Shown: piece by piece, positions 8,479 through 16,728 of the stretch
How the letters are laid out: every line of letters starts with the position of its first letter
Numbering within the stretch: position 1 is the first letter of the stretch
Assembly: GCF_009884975.1 (NCBI RefSeq)
Contig: NZ_CP041970.1
Span: 1,488,001 to 1,552,000 of the forward strand
Length of the DNA stretch: 64,000 nt
Direction: 5' to 3'
DNA from: Acinetobacter dispersus
GTDB lineage: Bacteria > Pseudomonadota > Gammaproteobacteria > Pseudomonadales > Moraxellaceae
The notes under the pieces: model-generated
The model's input: only the letters and a program-made list of their open reading frames with translations
What the model was told of the DNA's origin: nothing
Databases searched by the model: none
Made by a program: the position numbers and the translations under genes

Positions 8479-8826
8479 TTAAGCCGCTTGTGGGCTTACA
8501 ATCGTTTGACCTGCTTTTAAGCTTTCAACTGCCTTTGCATTAAACGCCAAAGTCAGTACATGGTTATCTAAGTGAACATGATAAGACTGAATCAATGACT
8601 GCTGCCCTTCATCTGTTTCAAGCACGTATTCATCTGCAATATTTAAAATACCCTCTAAATTGGTCGTACTAGAGGCACGATCGTGGCTGAATAAATCATA
8701 GATCGTCTGCAAATTAAAGCTGGTCTGCTGTTCCGTTGGGTGACTTTTTAAATAACTTTCTAGGAATAAAACAAACTTGTGTGCAAAGAAATAGTAGTTT
8801 GGTTTGTGGGTATAAAGCATGTTCAT
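8479..8826 (-). CDS. Unknown protein (115 aa)
   Basis: Unrecognised. It starts MNMLYTHKPNYYFFAHKF, has an aromatic N-terminal helix, a middle segment with Asp/Ser and an IADEYVLETD stretch, and ends QTIVSPQAA. There is no signal peptide. The start is well supported by AAGGAGC about 7 bases before the ATG. Codon use resembles the core genes. It precedes, and is divergent from, the pilus operon, with 489 bases between, so it need not be functionally linked. Confidence 0.75.
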   Translation of the reverse strand: MNMLYTHKPNYYFFAHKFVLFLESYLKSHPTEQQTSFNLQTIYDLFSHDRASSTTNLEGILNIADEYVLETDEGQQSLIQSYHVHLDNHVLTLAFNAKAVESLKAGQTIVSPQAA

Positions 8827-8846
8827 TGAAAGCTCCTTTCGGCGTT

Positions 8847-9200
8847 TTTTTCATCTAATCATGACTAAAAAACTAAGGATTTAACCTTAAAAGATTCTTA
8901 AAAGAACTTTGAGCTTTTTGTAAACACACTTAACAATCATTCTAAAAACTTGATTATTCATCTAAATTATTTTTTCACTTTTGTTAATCAAATCACATAA
9001 AAATACAATTTCCGCCACAAATAGATCAAAAAATAACCATACAGCCCATTTTTTATGAAAGGAAAAAACAATCAGTCTTAAGCAATTTTAAACAAACTGA
9101 TTGGTAAAATAAGTTTTGCATAAAGCAAAAACTTTTCATATCAATAACTTATTAACCATCGGAAAATTAGATTAAAAGCACTATAAATAATGTGATGCAG
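8847..9200. other. AT-rich regulatory region before the pilus operon
   Basis: No gene is supported in the 489 bases between the divergent unknown gene and the pilin. The stretch is visibly AT-rich with many A- and T-runs and carries two inverted repeats: AATCAGT / ACTGATT (9070-9076 and 9096-9102) and AAGTTTTGC / GCAAAAACTT (9111-9119 and 9125-9134, one extra A). Such composition is typical of silenced surface-gene promoters, but that is inference. Confidence 0.5.
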
Positions 9201-9201
9201 T

Positions 9202-9229
9202 TTGCATTTTTAAAACCTAGTGATATATA
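9202..9229 (+). promoter_or_regulatory. Possible promoter of the pilus operon
   Basis: TTGCAT (9202-9207), a 16-base spacer and TATATA (9224-9229) lie about 85 bases upstream of the pilin start. Alternative -10 boxes overlap in the TATATATAT-like stretch. Confidence 0.4.
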
Positions 9230-9315
9230 TTTCGCACATTACTTGTTCAGCGCAAAAATCCAACTGAGAAGTAATTTTAATTCAAACTTTTAGCCGATGT
9301 GTTCGAGAAATTATT

Positions 9316-9849
9316 ATGAAAAAACTTGCTTTGATCGCTACTCTTTCAGTTGTTGGTATCGCTAACGCTCAAGCTGCAGATGGAACGATTACAATTAATG
9401 GTCTAGTAACAGACAAAACTTGTGACATCGTTACTCCAGCGGGTAAAGACTTTACTGTAACGCTTCCTACTGTATCTAAGCAAACTCTTGCTAACGCAGG
9501 TGCGGTTGCTGGTCGTACACCATTCCAAATCAACTTAGGTAACTGTTCAGAAGGTAAAGTTGCAACTTACTTCGAACCAGGTGCAACTGTTGACTTCAAT
9601 ACTGGCCGTTTACTTAACCAAAACGCTGCTGGCGCGAAAAACGTTGATGTTCAATTACTTGGTAACAACAACCAAGTAATCCCAGTGCTTGCTGCTGGTA
9701 GCAACGGTGCTCAAGCTAACTCGCAATGGGTTGACGTTGTAGAAGGCGGTACTGCTGACCTTAACTACTATGCTGAATACTATGCAACTGGCGCGTCTAC
9801 TGCTGGTGAAGTAAATACTTCAGTTCAGTACACTATTATTTATCAGTAA
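9316..9849 (+). CDS. Major fimbrial subunit (type 1 pilin family)
   Basis: A 177-residue chaperone-usher pilin. The Sec signal peptide (MKKLALIATLSVVGIANAQA) is followed by ADGTITINGLVTDKTC, a typical donor strand plus first strand and cysteine. Two cysteines (DKTC and LGNCSEG) can form the family disulfide, and the C-terminus ends VQYTIIYQ with the penultimate-aromatic pilin pattern. The mature protein is secreted and polymerised on the surface. It is first in a four-gene operon with chaperone, usher and tip protein. Its codons favour common synonyms, consistent with high expression, and a strong hairpin after the stop may set its level relative to the assembly genes. Confidence 0.93.
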   Translation: MKKLALIATLSVVGIANAQAADGTITINGLVTDKTCDIVTPAGKDFTVTLPTVSKQTLANAGAVAGRTPFQINLGNCSEGKVATYFEPGATVDFNTGRLLNQNAAGAKNVDVQLLGNNNQVIPVLAAGSNGAQANSQWVDVVEGGTADLNYYAEYYATGASTAGEVNTSVQYTIIYQ

Positions 9850-9863
9850 TCTTTGATAAATGT

Positions 9864-9893
9864 TGCGAATTTCTAGGTTTCTAGAAATTCGCA
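9864..9893 (+). promoter_or_regulatory. Perfect 13-bp hairpin between pilin and chaperone genes
   Basis: TGCGAATTTCTAG and CTAGAAATTCGCA are exact inverted copies around GTTT, starting 14 bases after the pilin stop. No T-run follows, so it does not look like an ordinary terminator. It may protect the 3' end of a processed pilin mRNA, or cause partial attenuation, so that pilin exceeds chaperone and usher. That role is inference from other pilus operons. Confidence 0.75.
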
Positions 9894-9928
9894 GTTGTAC
9901 ACTTCACGCAATCATAGAGTAAATTTAA

Positions 9929-10663
9929 ATGGCACTGAACAGTTACAATTTTTTGCTTGGTTTAACGATGTCGTCGGCTTTAATCGCAAGTCAATCACAT
10001 GCAGAAATTATTTTGCATGGTACTCGCGTTATTTATCCATCTGATGCTCGTGAAGTGACTTTGCAAGTCAGTAACAATGGTTCTAAGCCATCGCTTGTTC
10101 AAGCATGGATTGACGAAGGTGATGCTAAAAGTACGCCGGATCAGTCTAAAGTTCCGTTTATGATTACCCCTCCTATTTCGCGTGTTGATCCAACGAAGAG
10201 CCAATCTCTTCGTATTACTGCATTACCCAATGCAGCACAATTAAATCAAAAACAAGAAACTGTTTTTTGGCTGAATGTTTTGGATATTCCACCAAGACCA
10301 ACAGCAAACAGTAAAGACGCTGTACCTGATAATTTTTTACAGCTTGCAATCCGCTCACGCATTAAATTTTTCTACCGTCCTGCAAGCATTAAAGCTGATG
10401 CCAATCTCGCTGGTGAAAAATTACAATGGGCTAAAAGTGGTCAAACACTGATTGTAAAAAATCCAACGCCGTTTCACGTCACTATGACTGCGGTGTATCA
10501 GCAAAATGCAGGTAAACCTGTTGACTTGCTGCCTAAAGGTTTGATGCTACCGCCTTTTTCAGAGGACAAAATCCAATTGAAAGCTGGTAATACTGAAAAA
10601 CTGAGCTATGTAAACATTAATGATTACGGTGGTCGTATCGAACACCAGATCAAGCTTCAATAA
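9929..10663 (+). CDS. Periplasmic pilus chaperone (PapD/FimC family)
   Basis: A 244-residue two-domain immunoglobulin-like chaperone. The signal peptide ends around SALIASQSHA. The first domain has HGTRVIYPSDAREVTLQVSNN, the basic cleft region and FWLNVLDIPPRP (family pattern FWLN...IPP); the second domain has LAIRSRIKFFYRP and FHVTMTAV. It binds pilin subunits by donor-strand complementation and delivers them to the usher. It lies between pilin and usher genes in the same orientation. The start ATG has no clear ribosome-binding site, perhaps because translation depends on the upstream hairpin region. Confidence 0.95.
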   Translation: MALNSYNFLLGLTMSSALIASQSHAEIILHGTRVIYPSDAREVTLQVSNNGSKPSLVQAWIDEGDAKSTPDQSKVPFMITPPISRVDPTKSQSLRITALPNAAQLNQKQETVFWLNVLDIPPRPTANSKDAVPDNFLQLAIRSRIKFFYRPASIKADANLAGEKLQWAKSGQTLIVKNPTPFHVTMTAVYQQNAGKPVDLLPKGLMLPPFSEDKIQLKAGNTEKLSYVNINDYGGRIEHQIKLQ

Positions 10664-10726
10664 CAAACAAATTTATTTCCAATCAATAAATGATTTTGTA
10701 CCTATCCTTGAATAGGCGAACGGATT

Positions 10727-13303
10727 ATGTCAAAGAAAAATGCAACAGCTAAATTCTTGAAGCGTCGTATTTGTTATTACCTTACTTCAGGGGTAGTTAC
10801 AATCACGATGCCTATGGCTGTTTATGCAGTAGAACAGACAGCAGAACAAGCACCACCAATGGAAGCAGAATTTGACTCTGTTTTCTTAATCGGTGATGCA
10901 CAAAAACTTGATATTTCTCGTTTTAAATATGGTAACCCAGTTTTGCCTGGTGAATATAACGTTGACGTTTATATCAATGGTAACTGGTTTGGCAAAAGAA
11001 GAATGATGTTTCGTTCAGCAGAACAAAACAAAAATGCCTTTACCTGTTTTACTTCCACCTCATTACTTGAATATGGCGTAAAACAAGACGTTCTTGTGAA
11101 CCGTACTGAATCCGCTGCGCCAAATGCATGTTACAAAATTGAAGAATGGATCGAAAACGCCTATTACGATTTTGATACTTCACGTTTGCGTATTGATATT
11201 TCGATTCCACAAATCGCATTACAAAAAAATGCGCAAGGTTACGTTGATCCAAGTATTTGGGATCGTGGCGTAAATGCTGGATTTTTATCTTATAGCGGTA
11301 GTGCCTATAAAACCTTTAACCGTTTAAATGACAATAAAGAAACCACCAATGCCTTCATGGCGATTACTGCTGGTGCAAACATTGCCGGTTGGCAACTTCG
11401 CCACAATGGTCAGTGGCAATGGCAAGATGGCGCTCAAAGTGAACTAGATTCAAATACTAAAAAGAAATCAAATTACGAGTCTACAAGTACCTATTTACAA
11501 CGTGCCTTCCCTCAGTATCGAGGAGTTGTAACCTTAGGTGATAGCTTTACCAATGGTGAGTTATTTGACTCATTCGGTTACCGCGGTTTAGATTTTTCAA
11601 GCGATGACCGTATGCTACCCAATAGTATGCTTGGCTATGCGCCACGTATTCGCGGTAATGCAAAAACCAACGCCAAAGTAGAAGTTCGCCAACAAGGTCA
11701 GTTGATTTATCAAACTACGGTAGCGCCTGGTAGTTTTGAAATTAATGACCTCTACCCTACAGGTTTTGGTGGAGAACTCGAAGTTTCGATTATTGAATCA
11801 AATGGCGAAATACAAAAACTTGCCGTTCCTTATGCATCTGTTGTGCAAATGTTACGTCCTGGGCTCAGCCGTTACTCAGTCACTGCGGGTGAATTCCGCG
11901 ACCGTGATATTGATTTAACGCCATGGGTTACACAAGGTAAATACCAACGCGGTATTAATAACTATTTAACAGGCTATACAGGTTTTCAATTAGCGGAAGA
12001 CTATAGTGCTTTGTTATTAGGTGCAGCAGTTGCAACACCGATTGGTGCTGTCTCATTCGATATTACTCAGTCAAATACAGATTTTGACAAACAAGGCTCA
12101 CAATCAGGTCAAAGTTTCCGTTTAAGTTATAGCAAACTTATTTCACCGACTAACACCAACTTAACGTTAGCGGCCTATCGTTATTCGACTGAAAACTATT
12201 ATAAGTTACGTGATGCCCTACTAATTCGTGATCTTGAAGATAAAGGCGTGAATACTTTTGCTGTAGGTAAACAGCGTAGTGAATTCCAAATCACTCTGAA
12301 CCAAGGTTTACCTGAAGGTTGGGGTAATATTTATATGGTTGGTTCTTGGAATGACTATTGGAATCGTAATGAGACCAGCCGCCAATATCAAATTGGTTAT
12401 AGCAACAATTATCATGGTTTAACCTACGGTCTTTCTGCGACCAATCGTCAGATCGAATATGGTTCAAGTAGCACCCAAACACGTGATACAGAATATTTGA
12501 TGACCCTTTCTTTCCCAATCAATTTCAGAAAGAATTCTGTTAACGTCAATGCAAACGCTTCTGAAAACAACCGCACAGTTGGTATGAGCGGCATGGTTGG
12601 TGATCGTTTCAACTACGGTGCTTCTGTATCTCACCAAGACAGACAGAACCCGAGCTTCAACGTTAATAGTCGTTATCGTACAAACTTTGCCACAGTGGGT
12701 GGTTCTTATAGTATCGCTGATTCATATCAACAAGCGATGCTCAGTGTCAGCGGTAGCGTTGTTGCTCATTCAGATGGCATCCTGTTTGGCCCAGAACAAG
12801 GTCAAACCATGGTACTGGTGTATGCGCCAGATGCGGCAGGTGCCAAAGTCAACAACACCGTTGGCCTCAGTGTGAATAAGTCTGGTTATGCTGTTATTCC
12901 TTATGTAACACCATACCGTTTAAATGACATCACACTTGACCCACAAGAAATGTCGACCAATGTTGAATTAGAAGAAACCAGCCAGCGTATTGCACCTTTT
13001 GCTGGTGCGATTGCAAAAGTTGATTTCTCGACCAAGAAAGGCTATGCCATCTACATTAATACCAAAACAGCAACAGGTGAAAGCTTACCATTCGCTGCAC
13101 AAGTCTTTAATACTAAGGATGAATCTGTTGGTATCGTGGCACAAGGCAGCATGGTGTATTTACGTACTCAAGAACCAAAAGGTGATTTGTATGTAAAATG
13201 GGGCGATGAAGCCAATGAACAATGCCATTTCAGTTATGATGTTACAGCACAACTTTCTAACGATCAGCAAAGCATGATCATGTCTGAGGCCGTATGCAAA
13301 TGA
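10727..13303 (+). CDS. Outer-membrane pilus usher (FimD/PapC family)
   Basis: An 858-residue usher, the normal length. A signal peptide (to about residue 35, AVYA) is followed by the N-terminal periplasmic domain (FDSVFLIGDAQKLDISRFKYGNPVLPGEYNVDVYING), a 24-strand beta-barrel with plug domain, and two C-terminal periplasmic domains with a cysteine pair (EQCHFSYDV and EAVCK). Ushers form the outer-membrane pore that recruits chaperone-subunit complexes and orders pilus assembly. Its stop overlaps the next start as ATGA, indicating translational coupling to the tip gene. Confidence 0.97.
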   Translation: MSKKNATAKFLKRRICYYLTSGVVTITMPMAVYAVEQTAEQAPPMEAEFDSVFLIGDAQKLDISRFKYGNPVLPGEYNVDVYINGNWFGKRRMMFRSAEQNKNAFTCFTSTSLLEYGVKQDVLVNRTESAAPNACYKIEEWIENAYYDFDTSRLRIDISIPQIALQKNAQGYVDPSIWDRGVNAGFLSYSGSAYKTFNRLNDNKETTNAFMAITAGANIAGWQLRHNGQWQWQDGAQSELDSNTKKKSNYESTSTYLQRAFPQYRGVVTLGDSFTNGELFDSFGYRGLDFSSDDRMLPNSMLGYAPRIRGNAKTNAKVEVRQQGQLIYQTTVAPGSFEINDLYPTGFGGELEVSIIESNGEIQKLAVPYASVVQMLRPGLSRYSVTAGEFRDRDIDLTPWVTQGKYQRGINNYLTGYTGFQLAEDYSALLLGAAVATPIGAVSFDITQSNTDFDKQGSQSGQSFRLSYSKLISPTNTNLTLAAYRYSTENYYKLRDALLIRDLEDKGVNTFAVGKQRSEFQITLNQGLPEGWGNIYMVGSWNDYWNRNETSRQYQIGYSNNYHGLTYGLSATNRQIEYGSSSTQTRDTEYLMTLSFPINFRKNSVNVNANASENNRTVGMSGMVGDRFNYGASVSHQDRQNPSFNVNSRYRTNFATVGGSYSIADSYQQAMLSVSGSVVAHSDGILFGPEQGQTMVLVYAPDAAGAKVNNTVGLSVNKSGYAVIPYVTPYRLNDITLDPQEMSTNVELEETSQRIAPFAGAIAKVDFSTKKGYAIYINTKTATGESLPFAAQVFNTKDESVGIVAQGSMVYLRTQEPKGDLYVKWGDEANEQCHFSYDVTAQLSNDQQSMIMSEAVCK

Positions 13304-14328
13304 AAAAATTACTCTTAAATAGTGCTTTGCTTACCGCAGGTCTCGGCATCTATACTGAAGCCAATGCAGCATGTCGTATGCCCACCTATACAGCAAATGA
13401 TGTACTGATGTCAGTGGGCCGAGTCGTTGTTCGCCCGAGTGATGAAGTTGGTAAGATTCTGCGTAAAGCTACTTTTCCAATTAGTTCTGTAGGTGGTAGA
13501 AATGCAACTGTAGTAGATAATTGTAACTCTAGTGATCGCCTAATCGCGGAATTAAGTCAGGCTTATCCTCTTAGCTCTCAGGGAAACAATATTTACACAA
13601 CTAATATTCAAGGCATTGGTATTCGTCTTTACCGTGAAGCTGAGAATGCCAGTAATTTCTCTGGCTATTATCCCTATGTTCGTGGGGGGTTGGCACCTAG
13701 AACAACCTATAATTTAGCATCAGGTTATTTTGTGGTTGAGATTGTTAAAATTGCAGAACAAACTGGCTCTGGTGCTTTAGTGCCTGGGCGATACAGTAGT
13801 TACTATGTACAAGGTTATGCAGATCGTCCCTTCCTTACAAGTACGGTACTTGGTAATGCGATTACCATTGCCTCTTCCTCTTGTGAGCTGCAAGGTAATA
13901 TTAATAAAGTGGTACAACTTCCTACTGTGATGAAATCAGGTTTTACTGGTGTCGGTTCAACCCAAGGAGAGCAAGCCTTCGACTTAAATATCTTATGTAA
14001 TGGTGGTAAAAACCCAACTGGATACGAAGAGAAGAACCAGATCAGTTTAGATTTTGACTTTCCACAAGATGGTACAAATAACCAAGTAATGTCCAATACA
14101 GCACCAAACTCGACTAAAGCAAATGGTGTTGGCGTTCAATTACTTTGGAAATATCAAAATAAAAATCAGGTCATTCGTAGAGGAGATAAATTAGATGTTG
14201 GTACAGTGAACTCCAACCAAACTGTACAATACAACATTCCTTTGTCTGCTCGATACTATCAAACAGCGACCAATGTTACTGCAGGTACTGTTCGAGCGAT
14301 GGCAACAGTGACCATTCAATACGATTAA
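13300..14328 (+). CDS. Pilus tip protein / putative two-domain adhesin
   Basis: A 342-residue secreted protein. The signal peptide is MKKLLLNSALLTAGLGIYTEANA. The N-terminal half (about residues 25-185, starting ACRMPTYTANDVLMSVG) would be a receptor-binding domain; the C-terminal half (about 190-342, with SSCELQGNINKVVQLPTV, an internal C and final VTIQYD) is a pilin domain. This lectin-plus-pilin layout matches FimH-type tip adhesins. The ATG at 13300 overlaps the usher stop by four bases; an ATG at 13294 would add two residues. The ligand is unknown. Confidence 0.85.
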   Translation: MKKLLLNSALLTAGLGIYTEANAACRMPTYTANDVLMSVGRVVVRPSDEVGKILRKATFPISSVGGRNATVVDNCNSSDRLIAELSQAYPLSSQGNNIYTTNIQGIGIRLYREAENASNFSGYYPYVRGGLAPRTTYNLASGYFVVEIVKIAEQTGSGALVPGRYSSYYVQGYADRPFLTSTVLGNAITIASSSCELQGNINKVVQLPTVMKSGFTGVGSTQGEQAFDLNILCNGGKNPTGYEEKNQISLDFDFPQDGTNNQVMSNTAPNSTKANGVGVQLLWKYQNKNQVIRRGDKLDVGTVNSNQTVQYNIPLSARYYQTATNVTAGTVRAMATVTIQYD

Positions 14329-14336
14329 TCTTTTAT

Positions 14337-14368
14337 AAGACCTCTTCTCAAACGAGAGGTCTTTTTTT
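14337..14368 (+). terminator. Terminator of the pilus operon
   Basis: AAGACCTCT / AGAGGTCTT stem followed by a run of T, 9 bases after the tip-gene stop. Confidence 0.85.
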
Positions 14369-14482
14369 ATAAAACTCAAAAAAAAACACATATAAGTTAT
14401 TAATTTTAAAATTAATAACTACAGGATTACTCACATTTAATTTTTGATAAAAACCGTAAATAACACACCAGAGGAATAAGCA

Positions 14483-15469
14483 ATGAAAAAAATGAGTATA
14501 TTTGCACTTAGCCTAGCTTTGCTAGGCTGTGGTGAAAACCAAAATGGTTCACAAAATAATGCCCATACTCAACCTACAGCAGCAACAACCACAAGCTTTA
14601 GTTTACGCAATTTTAGCCAACCACAAACATGCCAATATAACTTTGACGCTACACAGCAAGATTATAATGATTCATGGAACAATCAAAATTCAGATTATCT
14701 GATGGGTGTATTTCCTACAAGCAATGGACAAAAGTTTAGCTTCACTGTTGCCCCACCTTATTTTACAGACTATTACCCCGAAGAAAATTTAACTCTTAAT
14801 TATTTTGACTTCTTAGCAGCAAGTAAGAAAAGATTGCAAACATCAGGCGACAATGAAGGATTTCGCCCTCCATTTCTAGATAGTTCAGGTGATCTACCTT
14901 TACCTAATACAGGGATTCTTGCTTTAGAAATACAAATAGACATTCCCGCAGCCCCACTTAACGGTGGTTACTATGGCGAACCTAAGTCATCATATTCAAC
15001 AGATATCAATTTTAGTGGTGAAACCGATAATGGCTATATTGTAAAATCCCTTTATTCGTTTGCAGCAGGTAGTGCTGATCCAGATTTTGGTGAAAATCCT
15101 CCATTTGTATTATTTACTCTCGGTTACCAAAAGAACGATAATACTGAATATAATTCAATAGCTTATTACTACAATAAAATGACCGACTATCAAAGTAAAT
15201 ATCATCGCGTAGGTATCTATATCAACCAAAATACCAAACAGGTTGGCTTTATTGTCAATGGTGTAGATCAGGGGTATCAAGGAATACTCCCTGCCCCATT
15301 GAAAAATATAGGTTTTGATATCCGTAGCTGGGTTGGTTCAGATAAAGACGGTAAATTCTCAGACAAACTCACAGGACTAGAGTTCTCATCTGAGCTGATC
15401 ACTGACCGCAATGCGCTACAATTCAGTTACCCTCAAGGCACAACGGACATCTGTGGCAATGTAATTTAG
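14483..15469 (+). CDS. Lipoprotein of an Acinetobacter-type family (possibly DUF4882), function unknown
   Basis: The N-terminus MKKMSIFALSLALLGC is a lipoprotein signal with lipobox LLGC; a Gln/Asn/Thr-rich linker follows (residues 17-40). The 328-residue body is rich in Tyr, Asn, Asp and Ser (TDYYPEENLTLNYFDF, NGGYYGEPKSSYSTD, KYHRVGIYINQNTKQVGFIVNGVDQG) and reads like a beta-sandwich of lectin or concanavalin type. From memory it resembles the Acinetobacter DUF4882 lipoproteins, which I cannot verify here. The ATG has AGAGGAATAAGCA upstream. It lies between the pilus operon and the pilin-like gene, each unit having its own terminator. Confidence 0.8.
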   Translation: MKKMSIFALSLALLGCGENQNGSQNNAHTQPTAATTTSFSLRNFSQPQTCQYNFDATQQDYNDSWNNQNSDYLMGVFPTSNGQKFSFTVAPPYFTDYYPEENLTLNYFDFLAASKKRLQTSGDNEGFRPPFLDSSGDLPLPNTGILALEIQIDIPAAPLNGGYYGEPKSSYSTDINFSGETDNGYIVKSLYSFAAGSADPDFGENPPFVLFTLGYQKNDNTEYNSIAYYYNKMTDYQSKYHRVGIYINQNTKQVGFIVNGVDQGYQGILPAPLKNIGFDIRSWVGSDKDGKFSDKLTGLEFSSELITDRNALQFSYPQGTTDICGNVI

Positions 15470-15485
15470 TCTAGCTTAGTGTCAC

Positions 15486-15514
15486 AAAAGCCTAATCGTC
15501 GATTAGGCTTTTTT
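15486..15514 (+). terminator. Terminator of the lipoprotein gene
   Basis: AAAAGCCTAATC / GATTAGGCTTTTTT with a GTC loop, 16 bases after the stop. Confidence 0.9.
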
Positions 15515-15580
15515 CTTACCCAAAATAGCAATCCCATAATTCTCCCGTAACAATGGTATGCCTAAGTTCCATATTTGAGT

Positions 15581-15609
15581 TTTAAAATATGCTACAACAG
15601 TCGTATAAT
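15581..15609 (+). promoter_or_regulatory. Putative promoter with long leader before the pilin-like gene
   Basis: TTTAAA (15581-15586), a 17-base spacer and a perfect TATAAT (15604-15609). The nearest downstream gene is at 15827, so the leader would be about 210 bases of very AT-rich sequence with no ORF that I can support. Confidence 0.45.
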
Positions 15610-15826
15610 GCATACTAGACAGGTCAGGTTTTTAAATTCGCATTAAAACAAAAATATGTGACACGATTAACAAAATAAATTTATTATATTGATTATCAAT
15701 TTAAAAATAAAACTTTAAATAGATCACACTTTAAATAACTATTTAATCAATATTGAATTTTAATATTGCCTTAATAATAAGTTCCATGTTAATTAATGCT
15801 TAATACATTTATAAAAGGCAATAAAC

Positions 15827-16120
15827 ATGTATAAAAAAATTTATAAATCTGCCCTACTTTTATCATTAATGGCATTTGCTTCGGTTAGTTATGCTGCAAG
15901 CACAATCCAGTTGAATGGAAGTATTGTAGAGGATACCTGTTCACAGCAACATGACAATAGTGATTGCCAGCAATTGAACGTTCTACGTGATAAAATTGAA
16001 ACACAATCCATTTCAATCAATGACTTAAATATTCAAACACAAAAGAATACGACTACAGATATTAGCTTTGAGCAGTTACCAGATCAAAAAAATGCTGTTA
16101 TTATTGCAAACTACTACTAG
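15827..16120 (+). CDS. Half-length pilin-like secreted protein (97 aa)
   Basis: A Sec signal peptide (MYKKIYKSALLLSLMAFASVSYA) is followed by ASTIQLNGSIVEDTC, which matches the start of type 1 pilins, and the protein ends AVIIANYY, like the last pilin strand. The mature part is only about 74 residues, half of a pilin domain. It has two cysteines (EDTC and SDCQQ) much closer together than in pilins. AAAAGG lies about 9 bases before the ATG. It may be an assembly terminator, a minimal subunit, or a separate small family that shares only the ends. It is about 1.5 kb downstream of the pilus operon with its own promoter and terminator. Confidence 0.8.
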   Translation: MYKKIYKSALLLSLMAFASVSYAASTIQLNGSIVEDTCSQQHDNSDCQQLNVLRDKIETQSISINDLNIQTQKNTTTDISFEQLPDQKNAVIIANYY

Positions 16121-16137
16121 TTAATATATTTATTATT

Positions 16138-16181
16138 AAGATGTGAATTAATTAACACTTATAAAAAGTTCACATCTTTTT
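16138..16181 (+). terminator. Terminator of the pilin-like gene
   Basis: AAGATGTGAA / TTCACATCTT arms with a 21-base loop, followed by a short T-run. Confidence 0.6.
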
Positions 16182-16715
16182 AATGATCAAATTTATTTAA
16201 CAAAAAACCAAATCTATTTAGAATTAATTCACAATCAACAAGTAGAATGTCATGCTTCAGTTTCTATAAATGATTATCAATAAGAAAATATTTTTAAAAT
16301 ACTTAACTAAAACTAGATGCTTGAACTATTTCACCCATCTCACTATACACATATCAAGCAACCAGGAAGTCTTCTTTAGTTTCTAAATGATCAAAATAAT
16401 AAGGACAAAATAGCTTAGAATCTCTGAAACATGAATGCAGAGCCTGACAAATCGCTATAAAATTGATTGTTGATGCAACAGATCGTAGTCTTAAACTCAT
16501 TGATCCAAATTATTAAAAACCTATGAAAATCGTTGTTATGTTTTTTATCGCCAAGAACAAAGATGGTTAAATAGCCAATTCTAGAAAATGTATCAAATGC
16601 TCACTGACTCAGGTATGTTAAATGACTAATCATAGTAAGAAAATCAATTAGATCAACCCTCCTCCGTCTTACATTCCTTCAACAGGTACGGTCAAGTTAC
16701 TCAGTGGCTTATGCC
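16182..16715. other. Gene-poor, probably decayed stretch
   Basis: No intact gene is supported. Short open stretches (for example a frame reading TYENRCYVFYRQEQRWLNSQF around 16520-16580, then a stop) look like eroded coding sequence, but I could not identify a parent gene. Confidence 0.4.
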
Positions 16716-16728
16716 AAGGAGCATATTA

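Noticed and set aside
12291..12518. Minus-strand ORF inside the usher gene
   Set aside because: A shadow of the usher coding frame; no start signal.
16182..16715. Possible insertion-sequence remnant in the gene-poor stretch
   Set aside because: No terminal inverted repeats, target duplication or transposase motif could be seen.
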